Source: Aquifex sp. (GTDB lineage Bacteria; Aquificota; Aquificia; Aquificales; Aquificaceae). Taken from it: a stretch of 24,374 nt of DNA. Position 1 is the first letter of the stretch; each line of letters opens with the position of its first letter. Location of the stretch: contig WFPV01000197.1 of NCBI GenBank assembly GCA_015487405.1, positions 1 through 24,374 of the forward strand, given 5' to 3'. The translations under genes were made by a program, and so were the position numbers. The notes under the pieces are model-generated. The model was given only the letters and a program-made list of their open reading frames with translations. It was not told where the DNA came from and did no database searches. Shown here piece after piece: positions 13,194 to 20,983 of the stretch.

Positions 13194-13952
13194 ATGGAAA
13201 GATTCCTTATACTTCTAGTTATTTTTTTAGGGTTGTTGAATTCTTGTATCGATAATGATAACAGTAGAAGCTTCAACTCTTCTTTAGATGGTTCAAGTGA
13301 AGCATATCAAGAAATCCAAAAACTCATTGATGAAGGCAAATTACCGAAACTTGACACCAGCACCAGCTTAAGAGGTAAAGAAGTGGACGGTATTCGTGAA
13401 GATGTTCTGAAAGAGATTGAAAGAAAGTTTAAAGAAAAGTATAAGGATAAACCTGATATCTATAAAGCAATTATGTTATCAGCATGGCAAGCCCAAAGAA
13501 TATTTGATGTTAATCCTAGAGATAAAGAACAGGTAAAACATGTTTTTAGGTTAATAGAAGTTTCAGCAGAATGCACTACACAAGCTTATGATAAATATGC
13601 AATTCCATATTTAGAAAAAAAATATGGAATTAAATATCCTGATTTTCTAAATATTAAAAATGCTGAAAAAGAATACAATAAGGGTTTAGATGAAGCACTA
13701 GATAATGATATCTATATAGAAGCTATAACGTTTAATGCTTATGAAAGGGCAAAATTTTATGATAAATTCAGTCAGACTTTATCAGGAACTGTAAGTTCGG
13801 ATATAAACGAAAAATTGAATCAGGCAGATATAGGTGCCTGTGAGTTTATGGAAAGAATCAAAAAGGAATGGGAAAAAACCGGAAACATCACAAAGATAGA
13901 CTTTTATCAACTTCTTGAACAAATGAAAAAAGAAAGGGAGGGGCAAAAATGA
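13194..13952 (+). CDS. Lipoprotein of unknown function, partner of the exported hydrolase
   Basis: A 252-residue protein starting MERFLILLVIFLGLLNSC, a lipoprotein signal peptide with lipobox LNSC (Cys18). A polar Asn/Ser-rich linker and a helical, Lys/Glu-rich domain follow, with YKAIMLSAWQAQRIFDVNPR and a C-terminal helix. ATG 13194 is chosen for the signal peptide and strong ribosome site. I recognise no domain. The stop overlaps the start of the hydrolase gene (ATGA), so the two are made together. A lipoprotein paired with a secreted esterase or lipase could be a chaperone, anchor or protective immunity protein; this is speculation from context. Codons are markedly A+T rich (AAA, GAT, ATA), unlike flanking genes. 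Confidence 0.75.
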   Translation: MERFLILLVIFLGLLNSCIDNDNSRSFNSSLDGSSEAYQEIQKLIDEGKLPKLDTSTSLRGKEVDGIREDVLKEIERKFKEKYKDKPDIYKAIMLSAWQAQRIFDVNPRDKEQVKHVFRLIEVSAECTTQAYDKYAIPYLEKKYGIKYPDFLNIKNAEKEYNKGLDEALDNDIYIEAITFNAYERAKFYDKFSQTLSGTVSSDINEKLNQADIGACEFMERIKKEWEKTGNITKIDFYQLLEQMKKEREGQK

Positions 13953-15375
13953 GAAAGATAATTTTTCCTATATTTCTTATATTATTTGCCTTGATACCTA
14001 TAAAAACTTATGCAAATACCTCATATCCATGGTGCACCGATAGAAAAGTTGTCGTTGCTCATGTTAATGGTATGTTAGTAGCTCCGATTGAAGCATCACG
14101 TAATCTAAAAAAGTTGTAATATATGAAGCCAATAAACTAAAAGACTTTTTCCTAAAAAACTATTTTTCAGGATATGACCTGAAATTGTTGTATAACTATC
14201 ATCACTCTGAAGTTAGAGATGCGGTGGAAGCTTATATACAACTTGCTCAAGAAATAGGTATGTCCTATGAAGAAGCAAGGAAAACTTTATTTTTATGGTA
14301 TATGGCTTTGTCTGGCGCACTGATAGGATTTACACCCTCTCCAGTAATTAAAGTTTTAATCACAGAAACTTCGTCTATATTAGCGTTAAAACTTAATGAA
14401 ATCTATGAAACTCAAATTGAAAAATTACTTGCAAACTATCAGGAGCATAAACAAAAAATTCAAGAATGGCTTAACAGAGGATTTCCTATAATTTTTGTAG
14501 CTCACTCACAAGGAAACTTTTTTGTTAATGCATATAGCGATAAAGGATGGTTACAACCAACCGATACCAATGCTCCTCCACCTGTAATAAGAGTAATTCA
14601 TCTTGCAACACCAACTACGAAAACGGCTTTCCAAGATTTTAGATCCCCATACTATACAGCAGCAGAAGATTTAGTTATTGCTAAATTTGTGAGAGCTTTA
14701 GCAAAAATAGGCCTTGATGCGAATATTTTACAACCAAACATCAGTCTCGGATGTGGTGATTGTGCATCAGAGCTAAATGATTTTACCGTACACAGTTTTA
14801 CAAAAGTTTACCTTAATTTGAAATATCCTTTAGATAAGCCTTTCTTGGAAATTGTAAGGGAAGATATAGAACGTTTTACAGAAGAAATGATAAACGAATG
14901 GTATACTAATTTGATAGGGACTTCTTCAGGAGATCCTTTTTACGAATTCAACAAATTAGCTTTGAATGATACATGTCCTATATGCGGAATAGATCCTTTT
15001 TCAATAACGGATAGGCAAATAGACCCTCCCCGTTTTGAAAAATTGACGTGCGGTTCCTCAGTAGAGGCAAGCGGTGGTTATCAAGTTACTACAATTATAG
15101 TAGATGTTTCTGAACTACCTAAAAATACTACCTTGCATAGTTATTTCGAACCGTATTATATACCTGACTCTATATGTATAAGTCATCCACCAGGTGTGGA
15201 ACAGGTAAAGGAGATCAAGGTAGGAAGAAGGGTAGGGACACCAAACTTGCCTCTGAATTCCTACTTTAAGGTGAATACATATAGGGAAATGAATCCACTG
15301 ACCAGTAAGGTTGTAGTTATAATTGTGGGTGAAGAACCATCAACAGCTTGGAATTTCTCACTATCATGCGAGTAG
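13949..15375 (+). CDS. Exported alpha/beta hydrolase split by a -1 frame change
   Basis: The first frame (13949-14119) encodes a signal peptide, MRKIIFPIFLILFALIPIKT ending at YA, then VVVAHVNGMLVAPIEASRNL and a stop. The -1 frame continues to 15375 and is intact. Joined at A_AAA_AAG (14107-14113), they give a 475-residue protein. VAHSQGNFF is the nucleophile elbow (Ser187, with Ala for the first Gly of GxSxG), AEDLVIA offers the acid (Asp241), and FTVHSFTKVYL the His (His282). VNGM may be the oxyanion region. The enzyme is probably a periplasmic or secreted esterase or lipase; substrate unknown. The many Cys residues in the C-terminal third suggest disulfides. It overlaps the lipoprotein gene by four bases and has a GGGAGGGG ribosome site. 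Programmed frameshifting and simple mutation are both possible. Confidence 0.7.
14107..14119 (+). promoter_or_regulatory. A_AAA_AAG slippery heptamer with stop just downstream
   Basis: The zero frame reads CTA AAA AAG TTG TAA. The heptamer is A_AAA_AAG in the correct phase for tandem -1 slippage, and the zero-frame stop follows one codon later (14117-14119). A -1 shift leads directly into the long frame ending at 15375. A 6-bp hairpin, TTCAGG/CCTGAA, begins about 50 bases downstream, further than usual for a stimulator. Confidence 0.55.
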
Positions 15376-15387
15376 TATTTATATTTT

Positions 15388-15421
15388 CACAAAATCAACA
15401 CCGAGCGAAGCGAGGTATCTA
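15388..15421. repeat. Right copy of the 34-35 bp inverted repeat
   Basis: The sequence begins CACAAAATCAACACCGAGCG (15388-15407) and continues AAGCGAGGTATCTA. It is the reverse complement of 10931-10965 with one base missing and one substitution. It lies 13 bases after the hydrolase stop and 42 bases before the phoH ATG. Each copy has the same orientation relative to the housekeeping gene it precedes, mutS or phoH. Confidence 0.9.
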
Positions 15422-15463
15422 AATTAATTAAAATTCTAAAAATCTCAAACTAAATTTATATAC

Positions 15464-16510
15464 ATGGATAAGACTCTTATTGAAGAAAGGATTGACCTCG
15501 GCAGATACGACGAAAGGTTTTACGCAATTGTAGGAAGGGGGGATGAAAACGTTAAGTTCTTCACCACCTTCTTTGACGTTAGGATAGTTCCGAGGGGAAC
15601 GGAGCTAATCATTAAGGGAGAAGAGGAGAAAGTAAGGAACTTCGTAAATTTCCTAAAAGCTGTCTTGAAAAGGCTTGAGCATGAACGTTTAACGGCGGAA
15701 GAAGTAAGGGAATACGCCAAGCAGTTCCTAAAGAGCGTTGAGGCTTACGAGATTGAGGAGCAAAAAGGAAAAGAAGAGAAGGAGCTTGAGGAAGAAGTTA
15801 TTCTTATCACTCACAGGAAGAAGGCAATAGTTCCCAAAACAGAAACTCAAAAGAGGTATATAGACGCTATCAAAAAGAACGATATCGTGTTCGGAATAGG
15901 ACCCGCGGGAACGGGAAAGACCTACCTCGCTATGGCTATGGCACTTGCTCACCTAAAAGAAGGAAAGGTTAACAAGATTATTCTTACGAGACCTGCGGTA
16001 GAAGCGGGAGAAAAACTTGGATTCCTCCCGGGAACGATAGCAGAAAAGGTTCATCCTTACCTGACGCCTCTCTACGACGCCCTTTACGACATGGTGGATT
16101 ACGATAAGGCTAACTATATGCTTGAGAGGGGAATTATAGAGATAGCTCCGCTCGCCTTCATGAGGGGAAGAACTTTAAACGACGCCTTCATAATCCTTGA
16201 CGAGGCTCAGAATGCCACCAGAGACCAGATGAAGATGTTCTTAACGAGAATAGGTTTTGGTTCAAAGGCTGTAGTCACGGGAGACGTAACTCAGATAGAC
16301 CTTCCCAAGAAGAAGGAGTCCGGGCTCATAGAGGCTATGGAGGTTCTGAAAGGAATTGAAGGTATAGAGTTTGTATTCTTCAAGCAGGACGACGTTGTCA
16401 GACATCCCATAGTGGCTAAAATTATTAACGCTTATGAGGAATACGAAAAGAAGAGAGAACAGAGTGCTCGTAAAACTGAAAAAGAGGAAGATAAAGAAGA
16501 AGGAAATTGA
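15464..16510 (+). CDS. PhoH-like ATPase
   Basis: A 348-residue protein. The N-terminal part (to about 115) has a KH-like region and a charged linker. The PhoH ATPase domain follows with GPAGTGKT (Walker A, 146-153), RPAVEAGEKLGFLPG, and AFIILDEAQN (Walker B, 241-250), then VVTGDVTQIDLP. PhoH-like ATPases are cytoplasmic, commonly sit next to ybeY and are thought to act in RNA metabolism; the reaction is not settled. It is the first gene of the long plus-strand run and overlaps ybeY. The right inverted repeat lies just upstream, so its promoter is within or beyond the repeat. The C-terminus is a highly charged tail. Confidence 0.92.
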   Translation: MDKTLIEERIDLGRYDERFYAIVGRGDENVKFFTTFFDVRIVPRGTELIIKGEEEKVRNFVNFLKAVLKRLEHERLTAEEVREYAKQFLKSVEAYEIEEQKGKEEKELEEEVILITHRKKAIVPKTETQKRYIDAIKKNDIVFGIGPAGTGKTYLAMAMALAHLKEGKVNKIILTRPAVEAGEKLGFLPGTIAEKVHPYLTPLYDALYDMVDYDKANYMLERGIIEIAPLAFMRGRTLNDAFIILDEAQNATRDQMKMFLTRIGFGSKAVVTGDVTQIDLPKKKESGLIEAMEVLKGIEGIEFVFFKQDDVVRHPIVAKIINAYEEYEKKREQSARKTEKEEDKEEGN

Positions 16511-16874
16511 GGAGTGGTTATTAAAGGCTTTGGAAGTTCTCGGACTGGAGAGTATTGAGATTTCGGTTTATATAACCGACGACCAAGAAATTAGGGAACT
16601 AAACAAAACCTACAGGGGAAAGGACAAGTCCACCGACGTCCTTTCCTTTCCTCTTGACGAAACCTTTGATGGATACAGAATTCTCGGAGATATAGTAATC
16701 TCTCAAGATACGGCAGAAAGACAAGCTAAAGAGTTGGGGCATTCTTTAAAAAACGAAGTTAAGCGGCTCCTCATTCATGGTCTCGTGCACCTTCTCGGAT
16801 ACGACCACGAGAAGGGGGGGGAGGAAGAGAGAAAATTTAGAGAGTTAGAGGAGAAGATTTTAAGTAAACTTTAA
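16434..16874 (+). CDS. ybeY: Endoribonuclease YbeY
   Basis: A 146-residue protein with the zinc site HGLVHLLGYDHE (His115, His119, His125) and the upstream YRGKDKSTDVLSFP signature of the UPF0054/YbeY family. It is a single-strand-specific RNase used in 16S rRNA 3' maturation and ribosome quality control. The first ATG (16434) lies 77 bases inside phoH; a GTG at 16464 would give a 136-residue protein. The longer start is kept because Aquifex YbeY has an N-terminal extension of similar length, from memory. No ribosome site decides it. Overlap with phoH implies co-translation. Four spacer bases lead to ahcY. Confidence 0.93.
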   Translation: MRNTKRRENRVLVKLKKRKIKKKEIEEWLLKALEVLGLESIEISVYITDDQEIRELNKTYRGKDKSTDVLSFPLDETFDGYRILGDIVISQDTAERQAKELGHSLKNEVKRLLIHGLVHLLGYDHEKGGEEERKFRELEEKILSKL

Positions 16875-16877
16875 CCT

Positions 16878-18134
16878 ATGGAGTATCACGTAAAAGACCT
16901 AAACCTCGCAGAAGAGGGACTCAGAAGAATTGAATGGGCAGAAAAAGATATGCCCGTCCTCAGACAGATAAGAGAAAGGTTCTCCAAAGAAAAACCCCTT
17001 CAGGGAATAAGAATTTCCGCCTGTCTGCACGTCACAACAGAAACCGCAAATCTAGTGAGAACCCTAAAGGAAGGTGGGGCAGAGGTTTACCTAACCGCTT
17101 CCAATCCCCTGTCCACGCAGGACGATGTGGCTGCAGCACTCGTTAAATACTTTGATATACCTGTGTTCGCAATAAGGGGAGAAGACAGGGATACCTACTA
17201 CGCTCACCTCAAAGCCGTAATAAAGAAGGAGCCTCACGTCATTATAGACGATGGAGCTGACCTCATATCAACGCTCCACAAGGAGTATCCCCACCTTGCG
17301 GAAAAGGTCTTAGGGGGAATGGAAGAAACTACAACTGGAGTAATAAGGCTGAGGGCTATGGCTGAACAGGGAGTTCTGAAGTTTCCCATAATAGCGGTAA
17401 ACGACGCTTACACAAAACACATGTTTGACAACAGATACGGAACGGGACAGTCTACCATAGATGGAATCCTTAGGGCTACCAACAGACTCCTTGCAGGCTC
17501 CTACTTCGTGGTTGCGGGATACGGATGGTGCGGTAAAGGTGTGGCTCAAAGGGCAAGGGGAATGGGGGCTATCGTTATAGTCACTGAGGTGGACCCCATA
17601 AAGGCTTTAGAGGCGAGGATGGACGGCTTCCTCGTAATGCCGATGAAGGAAGCGGCAAAGCTCGGGGACTTCTTCGTCACAGTCACAGGGAACATTCACG
17701 TCATCAGGAAGGAGCACTTTGAGGTTATGAAGGACGGGGCAATAGTGGCAAACTCCGGGCACTTCAACGTTGAGATAGACATTCCCGCATTAGAAGAAAT
17801 GGCGGTAGAGAAAAGAGAAATAAGAAAGAACGTAACCGAATACAAACTAAAGAACGGAAGGAAGATATACCTCCTTGCGGAGGGAAGGCTCGTGAACCTT
17901 GCAGCTGCAGAAGGACACCCCGCTTCCGTTATGGATATGTCCTTCTCCAATCAAGCCCTCTCCGCGGAGTATATTGTGAAGAACCACGATAAGTTAGAAA
18001 ACAAGGTTTACAGAGTTCCAAGAGAAATAGACGAGGAGGTTGCAAGGCTAAAGTTGAAGGCTCTGAACATTGAGATAGATAAGCTAACCGAAGAGCAGGT
18101 CAAATACCTCCACTCTTGGGAAATGGGAACATGA
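16878..18134 (+). CDS. ahcY: S-adenosylhomocysteine hydrolase
   Basis: A 418-residue SAH hydrolase. CLHVTTETANLV binds substrate, DDGADL and EETTTGV follow, and NDAYTKHMFDNRYGTGQS carries the catalytic Lys and Asp. VVAGYGWCGKGVAQRARGMG (about 210-230) is the NAD site, with TGNIHVI and NSGHFNVEID after it. The enzyme splits S-adenosylhomocysteine to adenosine and homocysteine, keeping methyltransferases active. It ends in HSWEMGT rather than the KPDHYRY tail of the longer enzymes, matching the short thermophile/archaeal-like class. It overlaps the kinase gene by four bases. Presence in a run with an rRNA methyltransferase is compatible with methylation metabolism, though the link is not specific. 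Confidence 0.96.
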   Translation: MEYHVKDLNLAEEGLRRIEWAEKDMPVLRQIRERFSKEKPLQGIRISACLHVTTETANLVRTLKEGGAEVYLTASNPLSTQDDVAAALVKYFDIPVFAIRGEDRDTYYAHLKAVIKKEPHVIIDDGADLISTLHKEYPHLAEKVLGGMEETTTGVIRLRAMAEQGVLKFPIIAVNDAYTKHMFDNRYGTGQSTIDGILRATNRLLAGSYFVVAGYGWCGKGVAQRARGMGAIVIVTEVDPIKALEARMDGFLVMPMKEAAKLGDFFVTVTGNIHVIRKEHFEVMKDGAIVANSGHFNVEIDIPALEEMAVEKREIRKNVTEYKLKNGRKIYLLAEGRLVNLAAAEGHPASVMDMSFSNQALSAEYIVKNHDKLENKVYRVPREIDEEVARLKLKALNIEIDKLTEEQVKYLHSWEMGT

Positions 18135-19096
18135 GTAAGGTTGAGAAGCTCGCGAAAAAGTTGGGAGCTCAAATTATTCAAACCCACGCCTCGTGGGTTC
18201 TGCTCCTTTCCGATATCGTTTACAAGATTAAAAAGCCCGTAAACTTCGGATTTCTGGACTACTCCACCTTAGAAAAGAGAAAGGAGATGTGCTACAAGGA
18301 AGTGGAGTTAAACAGAAGACTCTGCTCTTGGATTTACCTCGGAGTCGTTCCCATAAGTGAAATAAACGGAGAGTGGGAGATAGAGAACGATACCAACGTA
18401 GTGGAGTATGCGGTCAAAATGCGTAGAATTCCCGACGAGGCTCTTCTCTCAAACAGGCTGGATAAGGCTACGACCGATGACCTAAGGAAAGTCGCAAGAG
18501 TAGTTGCGGACTTCCACCAAAGAGCTAAAAGAGTTGACGAGTTTGGAAAGATAGAAGTAATGAAGTTCAACACCGATGAGAACTTTGAACAGACGAAGAA
18601 ATACGTAGGGATAACCATTTCTCCCGAGGACTACGAATATATAAAACAGAAGACGAACAGATTTTACGAAGAAAGAGCTGAACTCTTCGATAAGAGGATA
18701 AAGGAAGGAAGAATAAGAGACGGGCACGGCGATATAAGGACGGAGCACGTTGCTTTCTTACCTGAAGGTATCTGTATCTTTGACTGCATAGAGTTTAACG
18801 ACAGGTTCAGATACGGAGACGTTCTGAACGATATGTGCTTCCTTTCTATGGAGCTTGAGTATTTCGGAAAAGAGGAACTCGCAAGTGCTTACGAGGAAGA
18901 GTATAAGAGCTACACAATGGACGAAGATTTTAACGTGATGCTTCCCTTCTTCAAGTGCTACAGAGCGTACGTGAGGGGTAAGGTAAACTCCTTCCTCCTT
19001 GACGACCCAAACCTCCCGAAGGAGGAAAAAGAAAAGGCAAAAGAGAGGGCTCAAAGGTTCTTTAAGCTCGCAAGAAGGTATGCCGAACAGTTTTAA
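18131..19096 (+). CDS. APH-fold kinase-like protein (COG2187-type)
   Basis: A 321-residue protein. DIVYKIKKPVNFGFLDYST (28-46) carries a candidate nucleotide-binding Lys. RDGHGDIRTEH (196-206) is a Brenner-type catalytic loop, and CIFDCIEFNDRFRYGDVLND (215-234) holds the metal-binding Asp. This arrangement matches aminoglycoside-phosphotransferase-like proteins of the COG2187 group, whose substrates are mostly unknown. Many relatives carry an additional P-loop kinase domain, which is absent here. The start is ATG 18131, overlapping the ahcY stop (ATGA); the ORF is open upstream but inside ahcY. It overlaps hemD by 17 bases. A small-molecule or cell-surface precursor kinase role is an inference. 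Confidence 0.8.
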   Translation: MSKVEKLAKKLGAQIIQTHASWVLLLSDIVYKIKKPVNFGFLDYSTLEKRKEMCYKEVELNRRLCSWIYLGVVPISEINGEWEIENDTNVVEYAVKMRRIPDEALLSNRLDKATTDDLRKVARVVADFHQRAKRVDEFGKIEVMKFNTDENFEQTKKYVGITISPEDYEYIKQKTNRFYEERAELFDKRIKEGRIRDGHGDIRTEHVAFLPEGICIFDCIEFNDRFRYGDVLNDMCFLSMELEYFGKEELASAYEEEYKSYTMDEDFNVMLPFFKCYRAYVRGKVNSFLLDDPNLPKEEKEKAKERAQRFFKLARRYAEQF

Positions 19097-19790
19097 GGTA
19101 ATCCTGACCCGTGAGGAGGAGGACATAAAAAGGGATAAAGAGCTCTTTGAAAGGGTAGGTTTTAAGGTCGTAGAGCTTCCCTTAATCCGAACCGTTCCCC
19201 TTCCCGCGGAGCTTCCCCTACAAGACTACGATTACATCGTTTTCCAGAGCCAGAAAGCAGTTAGATACTTCCTTGAGAGGTGGGAACCATCTCCGAAAGC
19301 CAAGATAGTAGCGGTAGGCGAAAAAACTGCAAAGCTCTTAAAGGAGCTCGGCTACGAAGTCTTCAAAATGCCTGAAAAACAGAGTGCGGAGGGATTGATA
19401 GAGATATTTAAGGACCTGCCCTTCGGGCAGGTATTAGTTCCAAAATCAAAGATAGGAAGGAGGGAGCTTATAGATTTTTTAAAGGAGCATGGCTTTAAGG
19501 TTTACGAGCTTGACCTTTACACTACACAGCCCGTTTTATACCAAAGAGAAGAGTTCATCGCTAAGCTCGGAGAAGGAAAGGTTATTCTCTTCTACAGCCC
19601 TTCCGCGGTGAGCGCCTTTTTTGCAAATTTGCAAAAAAACGGGATGACCTTGGAAGATTTAAATCTGCAATTTGTAGCTATAGGAGAAACCACCAAAAAA
19701 GCTCTGCAGGAAGCAGGGCTTGAAAACGTCTTAACCCCTGAAAAACCAAAGACCGAAGCCATTATAAATCTCCTCAAAAATTTGGCATAA
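19080..19790 (+). CDS. hemD: Uroporphyrinogen-III synthase
   Basis: A 236-residue protein of the divergent HemD family. It begins FKVILTREEED, then FKVVELPLIRTVPL, YDYIVFQSQKAVRYFLE, KIVAVGEKTAKLLKELGYE, VLFYSPSAVSAFF (ILFYSPSAVSAFF as read) and FVAIGETTKKALQEAGL, the alternating Rossmann-like pattern of the two domains. It closes and inverts ring D of hydroxymethylbilane to give uroporphyrinogen III for heme and siroheme. Start at ATG 19080 because VILTRE is the normal N-terminus; the frame is open upstream inside the kinase gene. A perfect 22-bp palindrome lies within it at 19617-19638. 23 bases separate it from lpxC. Confidence 0.85.
   Translation: MPNSFKVILTREEEDIKRDKELFERVGFKVVELPLIRTVPLPAELPLQDYDYIVFQSQKAVRYFLERWEPSPKAKIVAVGEKTAKLLKELGYEVFKMPEKQSAEGLIEIFKDLPFGQVLVPKSKIGRRELIDFLKEHGFKVYELDLYTTQPVLYQREEFIAKLGEGKVILFYSPSAVSAFFANLQKNGMTLEDLNLQFVAIGETTKKALQEAGLENVLTPEKPKTEAIINLLKNLA
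19617..19638. repeat. Perfect 22-bp palindrome within hemD
   Basis: TTTTTTGCAAA followed by TTTGCAAAAAA is a perfect self-complementary sequence centred at 19627/19628. It encodes AFFANLQK in hemD. AAATTTGCAAA recurs at 19790-19800, in the short hemD-lpxC gap. The pair could be an operator, or chance in A+T-rich sequence. Confidence 0.6.
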
Positions 19791-19813
19791 AATTTGCAAA
19801 TAATAAATAAGGA

Positions 19814-20659
19814 ATGAAAAGGGAAAAGACTTTAAAGGATAAGCTAACCTTTGAAGGCGTAGGAATCCACACAGGAGAAAAGTCTAAAATAATCCTTCAT
19901 CCCGAAGAAGAGGGTAAAGGAATAACCTTCATAAAAGACGGTGAGAAAATCCCCGCTCTATACAGGTATGTGGTGAATACCAATCACTCCACCGACCTCG
20001 GAAAGAACGGGAAAGTGGTAAAAACCGTGGAGCACCTTATGGCTTCTTTACACCTTCTTGGAATAACGAACCTGACGGTAGAAGTTATAGGAAACGAGAT
20101 TCCTATTCTTGACGGAAGCGGTTATCACTTTTACAGGGAGCTTTCTAAGAATCTCGTTGAGCAGAGCAGTTACGTAGATTACTTCGTTATAGATAAAACC
20201 GTTCGTGTAACTAACAACGGAAGCTACATAGTGGCTCAACCCTGCTCTTGCTTAGAAATTACCTACGAGGGAGAGTTTAAGAACTTCCTTGGAAAGCAGA
20301 AATACACCTTTACGGGGGAAAATCCTGAGGAGATAGTTTTTGCGAGGACCTTCTGTTTTGACTGGGAGATAGAAACCATAAGGAAGCACGGGCTCGGCAA
20401 AGGTGGCAGCCTTGAGAACACCCTAGTTCTCGGGAAGGACTGTGTTTATAACCCCGGAGGAATGAGGTACGAAGAAGAACCCGTTCGACACAAAGTTTTT
20501 GACCTTGTCGGGGATTTATACCTTCTTGGGAAACCCGTAAGGGGAAGGTTCTACTCTTATAAAGGTGGACATACGTTAAACTATAAACTCGTATTGAGTC
20601 TCATTTCTGAGTCTCCTCAGAGAAAAGAGATAGAACCTCAAGAAAATAAGGTTTTATGA
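19814..20659 (+). CDS. lpxC: UDP-3-O-acyl-N-acetylglucosamine deacetylase
   Basis: A 281-residue LpxC with LTFEGVGIHTGEKSKIILHP at the N-terminus. KTVEHLMASL carries Glu73/His74, and ILDGSGYHFY follows. FARTFCFDWEIE and HGLGKGGSLENTLVL line the site; VRHKVFDLVGDLYLLG gives zinc ligands His226 and Asp230, and GGHTLN the catalytic His253. It performs the committed step of lipid A synthesis, so the organism has a lipopolysaccharide outer membrane. It closely resembles A. aeolicus LpxC but differs at many positions from the protein as I remember it. Ribosome site AAGGA precedes ATG 19814. Its stop overlaps the start of the next gene (ATGA). Confidence 0.96.
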   Translation: MKREKTLKDKLTFEGVGIHTGEKSKIILHPEEEGKGITFIKDGEKIPALYRYVVNTNHSTDLGKNGKVVKTVEHLMASLHLLGITNLTVEVIGNEIPILDGSGYHFYRELSKNLVEQSSYVDYFVIDKTVRVTNNGSYIVAQPCSCLEITYEGEFKNFLGKQKYTFTGENPEEIVFARTFCFDWEIETIRKHGLGKGGSLENTLVLGKDCVYNPGGMRYEEEPVRHKVFDLVGDLYLLGKPVRGRFYSYKGGHTLNYKLVLSLISESPQRKEIEPQENKVL

Positions 20660-20973
20660 AGGTATTCCTTTACGACACGAATCTTATTTTATCGTCACGA
20701 ATATCATCTCAAATAAAGTCCCTCGGATACGAACTCGTGGAAAAAGATAACGCAAGGGAGGCTTGCGTAGCTCTCGTGAACTTAGAAGGACCGAAAGGTT
20801 TAGAGGTTTTAAAAGAGTTAAAAGAGAAAGGTGTAAAGGTGGTTGGCTACTGCGGACACAAGAACCTTCCCCTCATTCAAAAAGCTCAAGAGCTCGGGGC
20901 GGATCTCGTCGTTCCCAACAGCCAAGTAGCGGCAAATCTTAAGGAGATTCTGGAAAGGTTCTGTTCTACTTAA
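20656..20973 (+). CDS. Pseudo-receiver (response-regulator-like) protein
   Basis: A 105-residue single-domain protein with the beta/alpha rhythm of a CheY-like receiver: MKVFLYDTN (the usual acidic pair reduced to one Asp), CVALVNLEGPKGLEVLKELK, VVGYCGHKNLPLIQKAQELG and ADLVVPNSQV. The phosphoacceptor Asp is Asn in ALVNLE, and the conserved Lys before the last loop is also not seen (VPNS). It should not be phosphorylated in the normal way, and may be a constitutive or protein-binding module. It overlaps lpxC by four bases and is ten bases before the recombinase gene. A link to LpxC control is only suggested by position. Confidence 0.6.
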   Translation: MKVFLYDTNLILSSRISSQIKSLGYELVEKDNAREACVALVNLEGPKGLEVLKELKEKGVKVVGYCGHKNLPLIQKAQELGADLVVPNSQVAANLKEILERFCST

Positions 20974-20983
20974 AATTTTTCTT

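Larger units (their letters stand above)
10931..15421. mobile_element. Candidate 4.5 kb accessory element bounded by inverted repeats
   Basis: The block lies between the two copies of a nearly perfect 34-35 bp inverted repeat and separates the divergent housekeeping genes mutS and phoH. Contents are a transposase relic without catalytic core, hairpins, a second gene relic, an 11-bp repeat array next to an A+T-rich run, small ORFs, a possible nuclease-fold protein, and a lipoprotein/exported-hydrolase pair. Codon use is more A+T rich than in the flanks. No clear target duplication is seen outside the repeats: the left flank has TAATTTATTA and the right AATTAATTAA, which are only similar. Whether the repeats are transposon ends, recombination sites or shared upstream elements of mutS and phoH is not decided by the sequence. 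Confidence 0.5.

Noticed and set aside
13028..13255. Plus-strand 75-residue ORF spanning the end of the 12649 gene and the start of the lipoprotein
   Set aside because: It overlaps two better genes, has no ribosome site and covers the likely promoter.
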